A DNA stretch of 64,000 nucleotides, from the NCBI GenBank assembly GCA_965221855.1, contig CBDCSV010000007.1:1-64000 (forward strand), written 5' to 3'. This DNA is from JAJDXO01 sp965221855 (GTDB lineage: Bacteria; Pseudomonadota; Alphaproteobacteria; Rhodospirillales; UBA2165). Both the position numbers and the translations under genes were made by a program. Shown piece by piece: positions 37,171 to 43,782 of this stretch; position 1 is the stretch's first letter; the number at the start of each line of letters is the position of its first letter. The notes beneath the pieces are model-generated. The model was given only the letters and a program-made list of their open reading frames with translations, was not told the origin of the DNA and made no database searches.

Positions 37171-37323
37171 GCGATCTCCATGACCCCAAAATAGTTCGCA
37201 TCCTCGGCCCTGCCCAGCCTGGATTGCCGGCCTGGATTATTCGTCAAAACGGTTCTCGCCCGGGCCGGTTTGGGATAGGGTCCGCGCCGCCACATCAACG
37301 GCCTGAACTCAACGGTCTGGACC

Positions 37324-38355
37324 ATGCGTCTCGACGAATTCGATTTTGAGCTGCCCGCCTCGGCGATCGCGCAGCGCCCGGTGCAACCGCGCGATGCCGC
37401 GCGGCTGCTGCATGTGTCGGGCGGCCTAGCCGACCGCCGGGTGCGGGACCTGCCCGGCCTGCTTCGTCCGGGGGACCTGATGGTTTTCAACGACACCAAG
37501 GTCATTCCCGCCCGGCTGCGGGGGGAGCGCGGCGAAGCGACCATCGAAGTCACCCTTCACAAGGAGGAGGGGGAAGGGATCTGGGCGGCTTTCGCCCGCC
37601 CGGCAAAGCGCCTGAAGGAGGGTGACGCCATTGCGTTCGCCCCCGATCTGCGCGCGGAAGTAGCCGCGAAGCGGGATGCCGGCGAGGTGGTGCTGGATTT
37701 CCAAACCACCCGGAACGGCCTGTTCGCCGCCCTCGAGGTCCATGGCCGGATGCCGCTGCCGCCATACATCAAGCGGGAAAGGACCGGGGACGACGAAGAC
37801 CGGGAGGACTATCAGACCATGTTCGCGGCGCGGGACGGCGCGGTGGCCGCCCCGACCGCCGGGCTGCACTTCACGCCCGGGCTGATGGAGCGGTTGGCCC
37901 ATGCGGGCATCGACCATTCGGCCCTGACGCTGCACGTGGGCGCGGGTACGTTCCTGCCGGTGAAGGCGGACGACACGGACGGCCACGTCATGCACGGGGA
38001 GTGGGGCGAGGTGCCGCCGGACGCGGCCCGACGGATCAACGAGGCGCGCGCCGCCGGCGGCCGCATCGTCGGGGTGGGCACGACGGTGGTGCGGCTTCTG
38101 GAGAGCGCGGCGGACGGGGATGGGCGGATTCATCCCTTTGACGGCGAGACGGATTTGTTCATAACCCCCGGATACGAATTCAAGGCCGTCGATCTGATGC
38201 TGACCAACTTTCACCTGCCCAGGTCCACCCTGTTCATGCTGGTGTCCGCCTTCGCCGGAACGGCGCGGATGAAGGACGCCTATGCCCACGCCGTCGCGTC
38301 GGGCTACCGGTTCTATTCATACGGCGATTGCTGTCTGCTGGAGCCCCATTCATGA
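37324..38355 (+). CDS. queA: S-adenosylmethionine:tRNA ribosyltransferase-isomerase QueA
   Basis: Makes epoxyqueuosine in tRNA by transferring the ribosyl part of SAM to preQ1. 343 residues. MRLDEFDFELPASAIAQRPV is the usual N-terminus; VFNDTKVIPARL, APTAGLHFTPGLM, LHVGAGTFLPVKADD and LMLTNFHLPRSTLFMLV are all family signatures. It overlaps tgt by 4 bases, so both enzymes are made from one transcript. Confidence 0.97.
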   Translation: MRLDEFDFELPASAIAQRPVQPRDAARLLHVSGGLADRRVRDLPGLLRPGDLMVFNDTKVIPARLRGERGEATIEVTLHKEEGEGIWAAFARPAKRLKEGDAIAFAPDLRAEVAAKRDAGEVVLDFQTTRNGLFAALEVHGRMPLPPYIKRERTGDDEDREDYQTMFAARDGAVAAPTAGLHFTPGLMERLAHAGIDHSALTLHVGAGTFLPVKADDTDGHVMHGEWGEVPPDAARRINEARAAGGRIVGVGTTVVRLLESAADGDGRIHPFDGETDLFITPGYEFKAVDLMLTNFHLPRSTLFMLVSAFAGTARMKDAYAHAVASGYRFYSYGDCCLLEPHS

Positions 38356-39479
38356 CCGGCATCGGGTTCGAATTGTTGGCGTCAGACGGTGAAGCGCGCC
38401 GGGGACGATTGACCACCGCGCACGGCAGTGTCGAGACGCCGGCCTTCATGCCGGTGGGCACGGCGGCGACGGTCAAGGCGATGACGCCCGAGGCGGTGGC
38501 GGCGACCGGCGCCCGGATCATTCTCGGCAACACCTATCACCTGATGCTGCGTCCCGGCGCCGAGCTGATCGGCGACTTGGGCGGTTTGCACGAGTTCATG
38601 AACTGGCCCGGTCCGATCCTGACCGATTCCGGCGGCTTTCAAGTGATGTCGCTGGCCAAGCTCCGCAGGATGTCCGAGGACGGCGTCGAGTTCCAATCCC
38701 ACATCGACGGCGGCCGCCACATGCTGAGTCCGGAGCGCTCGGTCGAAATCCAGCATCTGCTCGATGCCGACATCACCATGGCGCTCGACGAGTGCGTCGC
38801 CCTGCCGGCGCCGGACGAGGACATCCTGGCCTCGGTCGGCCTGTCGGAACGGTGGGCGGCCCGCTGCAGGGAGGCGTTCGTCAAGCGGGACGGCTACGGG
38901 CTGTTCGGCATCGTCCAGGGCGGGACCAACCCGGACCTGCGGCTCAAGTCCGCCGTGGGGCTGGTGAATATGGGGTTCGACGGATATGCCCTCGGCGGCC
39001 TCGCCGTCGGGGAGGGGCAGGAGGCCATGTTCACCACCATTGACGTCACCGTGCCGGCGCTGCCCGGAGACCGGCCCCGCTACCTGATGGGGGTCGGCAA
39101 GCCGGACGACATCGTCGGCGCGGTTCTCCGCGGCATCGACATGTTCGACTGCGTGCTGCCCACCCGCTCGGGGCGCACCGGCCAGGCGTTCACCCGCCGG
39201 GGCGAGGTCAATATCCGCAATGCCCGTCATGCCGGGGACCCGCGCCCCCTGGATGAAGCGTGCCGGTGCCCGGCCTGCGCGGACCATTCCCGGGCGTACC
39301 TGCATCATCTGGTCAAGTCGGACGAGATTCTCGGCGCCATGCTGATGACCTGGCACAACATCCAATACTATCAGGACCTGATGGCCGGGCTTCGGGACGC
39401 CATCGAGGCCGGCGCCCTGCAGGCCTTCGCCGAGGATTTCGCCAATGCCCGCGCCCTCGGCGATATCGAGCCGCTCTAG
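38352..39479 (+). CDS. tgt: tRNA-guanine transglycosylase Tgt
   Basis: Exchanges guanine 34 for preQ1 in tRNAs with GUN anticodons. 375 residues from the ATG at 38352 that overlaps the queA stop (ATGA). LTDSGGFQVMSL contains the catalytic Asp region; CVLPTRSGRTGQAF the second Asp loop; CRCPACADHSRAYLHHL the zinc site (C-x-C-x2-C and His). The following 830-base gap is rich in repeats. Confidence 0.97.
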   Translation: MTGIGFELLASDGEARRGRLTTAHGSVETPAFMPVGTAATVKAMTPEAVAATGARIILGNTYHLMLRPGAELIGDLGGLHEFMNWPGPILTDSGGFQVMSLAKLRRMSEDGVEFQSHIDGGRHMLSPERSVEIQHLLDADITMALDECVALPAPDEDILASVGLSERWAARCREAFVKRDGYGLFGIVQGGTNPDLRLKSAVGLVNMGFDGYALGGLAVGEGQEAMFTTIDVTVPALPGDRPRYLMGVGKPDDIVGAVLRGIDMFDCVLPTRSGRTGQAFTRRGEVNIRNARHAGDPRPLDEACRCPACADHSRAYLHHLVKSDEILGAMLMTWHNIQYYQDLMAGLRDAIEAGALQAFAEDFANARALGDIEPL

Positions 39480-39513
39480 GGGCGGTACTCGATTGGGGAA
39501 TAGTCGGGTTGGT

Positions 39514-39580
39514 CCACCTCCCCCCTGGGCCTACTCCGCCGAAGTAGCCTTCGGCTACGAAGGCTGGAAGGGGGAGGTGG
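39514..39580. repeat. 67-base palindromic intergenic repeat with inner hairpin
   Basis: CCACCTCCCCC at 39514-39524 pairs with GGGGGAGGTGG at 39570-39580. Inside, GTAGCC and GGCTAC (39544-39558) form a second hairpin around TTC. It has the form of the REP-like palindromes common between genes in alphaproteobacteria. It lies about 35 bases after tgt. Confidence 0.65.
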
Positions 39581-39630
39581 AGACGGCCGGCGATAGCCGG
39601 GCGTCGAGGGTGGGGGGGCGTTCACTGGAG

Positions 39631-39649
39631 ACCCCGCATAAAGCGGGGT
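39631..39649. repeat. Short intergenic palindrome ACCCCGC/GCGGGGT
   Basis: ACCCCGC (39631-39637) and GCGGGGT (39643-39649) form a 7-base stem with a 5-base loop, followed by ATGACGCG. No T run. Part of the run of palindromes between tgt and the queuosine transporter gene. Confidence 0.5.
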
Positions 39650-39683
39650 ATGACGCGTGATGCTGAATCAAAGAAGCTCGTAA

Positions 39684-39704
39684 TGCCCGTGCTCGACACG
39701 GGCA
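39684..39704. repeat. Palindrome TGCCCGTG/CACGGGCA, copy 1
   Basis: TGCCCGTG (39684-39691) pairs with CACGGGCA (39697-39704) across 5 bases, followed by TCCACGAATCTC. The same arms and nearly the same tail recur at 39798-39855. Confidence 0.6.
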
Positions 39705-39716
39705 TCCACGAATCTC

Positions 39717-39783
39717 ACCACAGAGGCACAGAGATCACAGAGAAGGAATGATTAACTCCTCACCGTCTCACCGTCTCTGTGGT
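39717..39783. repeat. Palindromic repeat ACCACAGAG/CTCTGTGGT
   Basis: ACCACAGAG (39717-39725) pairs with CTCTGTGGT (39775-39783). Within the loop are short direct repeats, GCACAGAG and TCACAGAG, and CTCACCGT/CTCACCGT. This looks like an intergenic mobile or REP-like repeat rather than coding DNA. Confidence 0.55.
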
Positions 39784-39797
39784 TCAAGAAGCCGTCA

Positions 39798-39855
39798 TGC
39801 CCGTGCCCACCGGACCGGCCTTCAGTCGGCCGGAGGACAAGCTTTGACACGGGCA
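39798..39855. repeat. Palindrome TGCCCGTG/CACGGGCA, copy 2 with inner hairpin
   Basis: The same arms as at 39684-39704 (39798-39805 and 39848-39855) enclose a longer loop that itself holds CCGGCC/GGCCGG (39815-39820 and 39828-39833). The tail TCCACGAACCTC differs from copy 1 by one base. Thus copy 2 is copy 1 with a loop insertion. Confidence 0.55.
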
Positions 39856-40108
39856 TCCACGAACCTCGGCCTCCCGGCCCGGCGGTCCCGGACTTCCGTC
39901 CCGGTTCGTCCCGCCTTCGTTTCATGGATAGCTTACCATAATGTTATAAGTACCTTCCGAAACCGTGTCATTTTTGCCGCAATGTGCGGAAAAAGACGAT
40001 AACCCACATTCATCGCCACGCCGAACGGCGTAATTTCCGTTGTCTTTCAAACGGTTATCATAGAGTGGACGGAAAATCCTATTTTATACGAAAAAAAATA
40101 AAAAAAGC

Positions 40109-40138
40109 TTGCGACATATGCGACAGATATGGTATGGT
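40109..40138 (+). promoter_or_regulatory. Candidate promoter of a small RNA
   Basis: TTGCGA (40109-40114) and TATGGT (40133-40138) are 18 bases apart, preceded by an A-rich stretch (AAAAAAAATAAAAAAAG at 40091-40107) that could act as an UP element. About 75 bases later comes a terminator with no ORF between. Assignment by eye only. Confidence 0.4.
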
Positions 40139-40144
40139 TTTTTC

Positions 40145-40212
40145 CTAGGATCGGGAGCCGTGCGCGCCGGTCCAATTGTCCGAACCCCGGCCGCCGTTTC
40201 CGGCGGCTTTTT
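40145..40212 (+). ncRNA. Candidate small RNA between tgt and the queuosine transporter gene
   Basis: A promoter-like pair at 40109-40138 and an intrinsic terminator at 40190-40212 bracket about 68 bases with no plausible ORF. The 5' part (CCTAGGATCGGGAGCC) could pair loosely with downstream bases. I do not recognise the RNA. It lies on the opposite strand to the 3' flank of the transporter gene, not across its coding part. Confidence 0.35.
40190..40212 (+). terminator. Intrinsic terminator in the tgt-transporter gap
   Basis: GCCGCCG (40190-40196) pairs with CGGCGGC (40201-40207) around TTTC, followed by TTTTT (40208-40212). Plus-strand direction. It is more than 700 bases from the tgt stop, so it more likely ends a separate transcript. 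Confidence 0.75.
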
Positions 40213-40313
40213 CGCGCCCGGTCCACGTTCATCACGGAGACACTGAAACCGTGAGGGAGAAAACTTGAACCGCGAACTCGCGAAAACGGGCAACCCCCGA
40301 TCGAGTATGGAAT

Positions 40314-40808
40314 CTAGACCGACGCCGCTCCGGTCTTCTCCCGCCGGCGGATGATCCACCAGACGATCACCGCGCCGACGAGCTTGCTCAGGGTCTGGAT
40401 CAGCACCGCGAACGGCGAGCCGAACCCGGCCATGTAGAGAAACACCGCGCTGTCGACCGGGGTGGCGACGATGCTGGAGAGCAGGATCCGCTGTGACAGG
40501 GTCCGGCCGGTGAAACTGTAGACGGCCCAGTCGATGAATTCGGCCACCAGGAAGGCCGCGACGCTGGCCATGGCGATCTGGGGGCTGGCCATGAAGTAGC
40601 TGATGCCGCCGCCGACCAGCATGGCGATGATGACCCAGTGCCCGATTTCCCGCTGGGCGAAATCCCGGGAGACGAAAATGAACCCGACGATCAGGGAAAC
40701 CGGCGGCCATGCCGCGCCGTTCGGCAGGATGACGGGATCGACGACGGAGAACGCCCAGTTCACGGCGACGATCAACGCGATGTAGATACCGGTCTGAAGA
40801 AATTTCAT
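40314..40808 (-). CDS. Queuosine precursor transporter (YhhQ/VUT family)
   Basis: Integral membrane protein of 164 residues that imports preQ0/preQ1. The ATG at 40808 gives MKFLQTGIYIALIVAVNWAF; a GTG at 40844 is the alternative. About five or six membrane segments; typical sequences are PPVSLIVGFIFVSRDFAQRE, ASVAAFLVAEFIDWAVYSF and TPVDSAVFLYMAGFG. The family was formerly called DUF165. Position beside queA and tgt supports the role: precursor salvage feeding tRNA modification. Confidence 0.85.
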   Translation of the reverse strand: MKFLQTGIYIALIVAVNWAFSVVDPVILPNGAAWPPVSLIVGFIFVSRDFAQREIGHWVIIAMLVGGGISYFMASPQIAMASVAAFLVAEFIDWAVYSFTGRTLSQRILLSSIVATPVDSAVFLYMAGFGSPFAVLIQTLSKLVGAVIVWWIIRRREKTGAASV

Positions 40809-40851
40809 TTCCGAGCCCAACTCCCGACGTCCGGCCAATGCCACGGGCGCC

Positions 40852-40915
40852 TAGATCGGGTCATGTTTTGACGGAACCACGGCGCGGTTTCGTCAAAACA
40901 TGTGAATCCGATCTA
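40852..40915. mobile_element. MITE-like TA-flanked palindrome, copy 1
   Basis: A 60-base element (40854-40913) lies between TA dinucleotides (40852-40853 and 40914-40915). The ends are GATCGG/CCGATC, and inside them CATGTTTTGACG (40863-40874 region) pairs with CGTCAAAACATG. The end resembles the IS630 end at 27403 (GAGCGTTTCATATTTTGACG): both read CATnTTTTGACGGAA at the same depth. This suggests a short non-autonomous relative moved by an IS630-type transposase. Confidence 0.65.
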
Positions 40916-40926
40916 TTTCAATCGTG

Positions 40927-40989
40927 TAGAGCCGATTCACATGGTTTGCCGGCATTGCAAGCGATTCCGACAATCCATGATCGGCTCTA
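40927..40989. mobile_element. MITE-like TA-flanked palindrome, copy 2
   Basis: A 59-base element (40929-40987) between TA dinucleotides (40927-40928 and 40988-40989). Ends GAGCCGAT and ATCGGCTC pair exactly, followed inward by CATGG/CCATG. It shares CGATTCACATG (one base changed to GGATTCACATG) with copy 1, only 11 bases away. The loop is different, so the two are relatives rather than a recent duplication. Confidence 0.65.
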
Positions 40990-41003
40990 GGGCGGCTAAA
41001 TAG

Positions 41004-41065
41004 CACACCGGTGTGTATTGTCGAGCCTACAAAGACATTGATTTTCCCCGCGCCGCGACCATAGT
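41004..41065 (+). promoter_or_regulatory. Palindrome and candidate promoter upstream of the Ca2+/Na+ exchanger gene
   Basis: A perfect 12-base palindrome CACACCGGTGTG lies at 41004-41015. Further on, TTGATT (41038-41043) and CATAGT (41060-41065), 16 bases apart, may form the promoter of the exchanger gene starting at 41118. The palindrome could be a regulator site. The rest of the 40809-41117 gap is the two MITE-like elements. Confidence 0.4.
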
Positions 41066-41117
41066 GCGGCCACGCCTTATCCAAGGTTTAACTCTTTCCG
41101 GTCACTCATTCCCCTTG

Positions 41118-42092
41118 ATGATCATCGCACTGCAAATCATCGGTGGATTCCTGCTGTTGCTGGGCGGGGCCGAAATCATGGTCCGGGGCGCCGTCGCGCT
41201 GGCGCGGCGGTTCGGCATTTCGGCGCTGGTCATCGGCATGACCGTCGTGGCCTTCGGGACCTCGGCGCCCGAACTGCTGGTGTCCCTGAACGCGGCGCTG
41301 TCGGGCGCGCCGGGGCTGGCGGTCGGCAACGTGGTCGGTTCGAACATCGCGAATATCCTGCTGATTCTCGGCGCGGCGGGCCTAGTGACGCCCATCGCCT
41401 GCGCCGCCGCCGGGCTTCGCCGGGACGGAGCCATATTGCTGGCCGGCACGCTGATTTTCTCGGCGCTTTCGTTTCGCGGCGTGGTCGATGTCTGGTCGGG
41501 CGCCGTCCTGCTGATCGCCTTCGCGTATTTCCTCTGGAACTCCTACAAGCGTGAGGCGGCGGGCGAGGGCGACGCCGGCGGCATGGCCGGGGAAGCCGGG
41601 GAATCGGGGATGCCGCCGGCAAATCTGGTTGTCGCGGTCCTGATGTTCCTTGCCGGTCTCGCGGCCCTGCTCGCCGGTTCCGAACTGGTGGTGCGGGGCG
41701 GCGTGGCGGCGGCCCGCCTGTTCGGCGTGAGCGACGCGGTGATCGGGCTGACGGTGGTGGCCGTCGGCACCTCGCTGCCGGAACTCGCCGCGTCGGTGGT
41801 CGCCGCCTATCGCGGCCACACCGACGTGGCGCTCGGCAATGTGGTCGGCAGCAACCTGTTCAATGTTCTGGGGGTCATCGGCGTCGTCGCCGTGGTCACG
41901 CCGGTCACGGTCGAGGCCCGGGTGGTCGATTTCGACATCTGGATCATGATCGGGGCGACGCTGCTGTTTCTGCCGTTCATGATGGGCGGCCTGCGCCGGA
42001 TCGGCCGGGCGCCGGCGCTGGCCTTCCTGATCATGTATATCGCCTATATGGGCGCCATCGGCCTCGGCATCGATCGTATCATTCCCGCCTGA
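41118..42092 (+). CDS. Calcium/sodium antiporter (CaCA family, YrbG-like)
   Basis: Inner membrane cation exchanger of 324 residues with about ten membrane segments. The two inverted alpha repeats are clear: VVAFGTSAPELLVSLNAAL ... GNVVGSNIANILL in the first half and VVAVGTSLPELAASVVAAY ... GNVVGSNLFNVLG in the second. The acidic loop between them (EAAGEGDAGGMAGEAGE) is cytoplasmic. The ATG at 41118 starts directly at the first membrane segment; the open frame upstream to 41013 is unlikely to be translated. Confidence 0.92.
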   Translation: MIIALQIIGGFLLLLGGAEIMVRGAVALARRFGISALVIGMTVVAFGTSAPELLVSLNAALSGAPGLAVGNVVGSNIANILLILGAAGLVTPIACAAAGLRRDGAILLAGTLIFSALSFRGVVDVWSGAVLLIAFAYFLWNSYKREAAGEGDAGGMAGEAGESGMPPANLVVAVLMFLAGLAALLAGSELVVRGGVAAARLFGVSDAVIGLTVVAVGTSLPELAASVVAAYRGHTDVALGNVVGSNLFNVLGVIGVVAVVTPVTVEARVVDFDIWIMIGATLLFLPFMMGGLRRIGRAPALAFLIMYIAYMGAIGLGIDRIIPA

Positions 42093-42146
42093 TCCGCGCG
42101 GGACCGGCCTCCTTGCGCGGCGGCCAGGGGCTTCTATGCTGCACCC

Positions 42147-42917
42147 ATGACCAATGAGCCTTCCCGTACCGTCCTGATCACCGGCGCCGCCCGGCGCATC
42201 GGCAAGGCGATCGTCGACGCGCTGGCCGGGGACGGCTGGCGAATCGCGCTCCACTATGGCGGCTCGGCCGAAGACGCCGAGGCCGGAGCGGCCGATCTCC
42301 GGGCGCGGGGCGCCGAGGTGGCCCTCTACGGGGCCGACCTCCGGGACGAGGCCCAGGTCCGGGGATTGATCCCACGCATCGCCGGCGAGATGGGCGCCGT
42401 CGACTGTCTGGTCAACAACGCCTCGGTGTTCGAGCGCGACTCTCTCGGAGATGCCGGCCGGGAAAGCTGGGATGCGCACATGGAGGTCAATCTGCGGGCG
42501 CCGTTCGTTCTCACGCAAGCCTTCGCGGACCAGTACCGGGGAAAAAACGGCAATATTATCAACATCCTGGACCAGCGGGTGTGGAACCTGACGCCGCATT
42601 TTTCATCCTACACCTTGAGCAAGGCCGGTCTCTGGACCCTGACCCAGACCGCCGCGCTGGCGCTGGCGCCCGCCATCCGGGTCAATGCGGTCGGACCGGG
42701 CCCGACCCTGCCTTCGCCGCGGCAGTCGGAAGACGGGTTCCGGGCGCAGTGGGAGCGCACCCCTCTGGCCCGGCGGGTCGGCCCACAGGAAATTGCCTCG
42801 GCGGTGCGCTTTATCCTTGCGACGCCGTCCATGACCGGGCAAATGATTGCTCTCGACTCCGGACAGCATCTCGGCTGGGCGTCCCCGGCCGCCGATGACG
42901 GTAACGAAGACGAATAG
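42147..42917 (+). CDS. SDR family oxidoreductase, pteridine reductase-like (FolM type)
   Basis: NADPH-dependent short-chain dehydrogenase of 256 residues. The cofactor loop TGAARRIGKAI contains the T-G-x-x-x-R-x-G form typical of pteridine reductases, with NNAS at the family position and the catalytic Y-x-x-x-K in YTLSKAG. folB follows 26 bases downstream, which fits a role in reducing dihydropterins (FolM-like). The exact substrate remains inferred. Confidence 0.85.
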   Translation: MTNEPSRTVLITGAARRIGKAIVDALAGDGWRIALHYGGSAEDAEAGAADLRARGAEVALYGADLRDEAQVRGLIPRIAGEMGAVDCLVNNASVFERDSLGDAGRESWDAHMEVNLRAPFVLTQAFADQYRGKNGNIINILDQRVWNLTPHFSSYTLSKAGLWTLTQTAALALAPAIRVNAVGPGPTLPSPRQSEDGFRAQWERTPLARRVGPQEIASAVRFILATPSMTGQMIALDSGQHLGWASPAADDGNEDE

Positions 42918-42943
42918 ACCTATCGGGAAGGACCGATCCGACC

Positions 42944-43360
42944 ATGCCCCCATCCGGTTCAAATGTGGTTCATGCCTTCCGGATCGCCGATGCCAAGACG
43001 TCGGTCCGGCACGTATTTATCCGCGACCTTACGCTGACCTGCTTCATCGGCGTCCACAAACACGAACGCAAACAGAGCCAGCGCGTACGGATCAATCTCG
43101 ATCTGGCGGTGCGGGAGGGTGTCGCCGCGATCGGCGACAGACTGGAGCATGTGGTGTGCTACGAGGACGTGGCGGACGGCATTCGGGCGCTGGTCGCGGA
43201 CGGCCATGTCAATCTGGTCGAGACCTTGGCCGAACAGATTGCCGACATGTGCCTCTCCGACGAACGGGTCACCGTCGCCCGGGTCCGGATCGAAAAGCTC
43301 GACGTGTTCGAGGACGCCGCGAGCGCCGGCGTGGAGATCGAGCGGTCCCGCATTTCCTGA
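42944..43360 (+). CDS. folB: Dihydroneopterin aldolase FolB
   Basis: Folate pathway aldolase that converts 7,8-dihydroneopterin to 6-hydroxymethyl-dihydropterin. 138 residues, slightly long because of an N-terminal extension of about 22 residues before HVFIRDLTLTCFIGVHKHER. Conserved sequences are IGVHKHERKQSQRVRINLD, the catalytic Lys in VRIEKLDV and NLVETLAEQIAD. Co-transcribed with the SDR gene. Confidence 0.93.
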   Translation: MPPSGSNVVHAFRIADAKTSVRHVFIRDLTLTCFIGVHKHERKQSQRVRINLDLAVREGVAAIGDRLEHVVCYEDVADGIRALVADGHVNLVETLAEQIADMCLSDERVTVARVRIEKLDVFEDAASAGVEIERSRIS

Positions 43361-43731
43361 GCCGCTTCTTCGGCAATGGGGCGCAACCCATTGCAACTAT
43401 GATATTTTATGGACAAAAAGGGGCGCAAGTTGTGCACAGGATGCAGGGCTTTAGGGTTTGATTCCCGTAATGCGGCGATGCCCTTCAAATGACAGGGGCG
43501 TGAAGGAAATAGATTGAAAAATCCATTAATATCAATGAATTAAAAAACCGGACCCATTACCTGCATATTGCGCCGCCGGCAAATAAGCCGAGCCGCGGCG
43601 GGCAGCCGCACTGTTTTCAACAAGCTTATTCACAGCGTTGGCTGATATAATCCGACTGGAGCAAATCCCGGGCGGATGGACTCGTCCGCGACGGCGCATT
43701 TGCGGCGGAATATACTGATGGAGCGTTTCAC
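43361..43731. other. Gene-free spacer with AT-rich stretch, DnaA-box-like site and -10 box
   Basis: No ORF of interest is seen in this 370-base gap between folB and uvrC. It is AT-rich around 43510-43560. Two 9-mers resemble DnaA boxes: TTATTCACA (43626-43634, one mismatch to TTATCCACA) and TTGTGCACA (43430-43438, two mismatches). TATAAT at 43646-43651 is a good -10 element, but no matching -35 at 16-18 bases is clear. A parS-like site closes the gap. Confidence 0.5.
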
Positions 43732-43739
43732 GTGAAACA
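43724..43739. promoter_or_regulatory. parS: parS-like ParB binding site upstream of uvrC
   Basis: CGTTTCACGTGAAACA matches the widely conserved chromosomal parS consensus TGTTTCACGTGAAACA at 15 of 16 bases; the 14-base core GTTTCACGTGAAAC (43725-43738) is a perfect palindrome. ParB (Spo0J) binding at such sites organises origin segregation. parA and parB are not in this window. The site overlaps a possible GTG start for uvrC (43732), which is a further reason to prefer the later ATG. Confidence 0.75.
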
Positions 43740-43782
43740 ATATGATTCGCTCCAGGGCCACGCCGAGGGTGTACGCGAAGCC

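Noticed and set aside
39684..39855. Repeated TGCCCGTG/CACGGGCA units as a possible CRISPR array
   Set aside because: Only two copies, each a palindrome with different loops and no regular spacers; no cas genes in the window.
40047..40235. 62-codon minus-strand ORF in the tgt-transporter gap
   Set aside because: It crosses a strong terminator hairpin and an A/T tract, has no ribosome site and no recognisable pattern.
43732..43782. GTG start for uvrC at 43732
   Set aside because: The codon is inside the parS-like palindrome and the added 17 residues are not UvrC-like; the ATG at 43783 is preferred.
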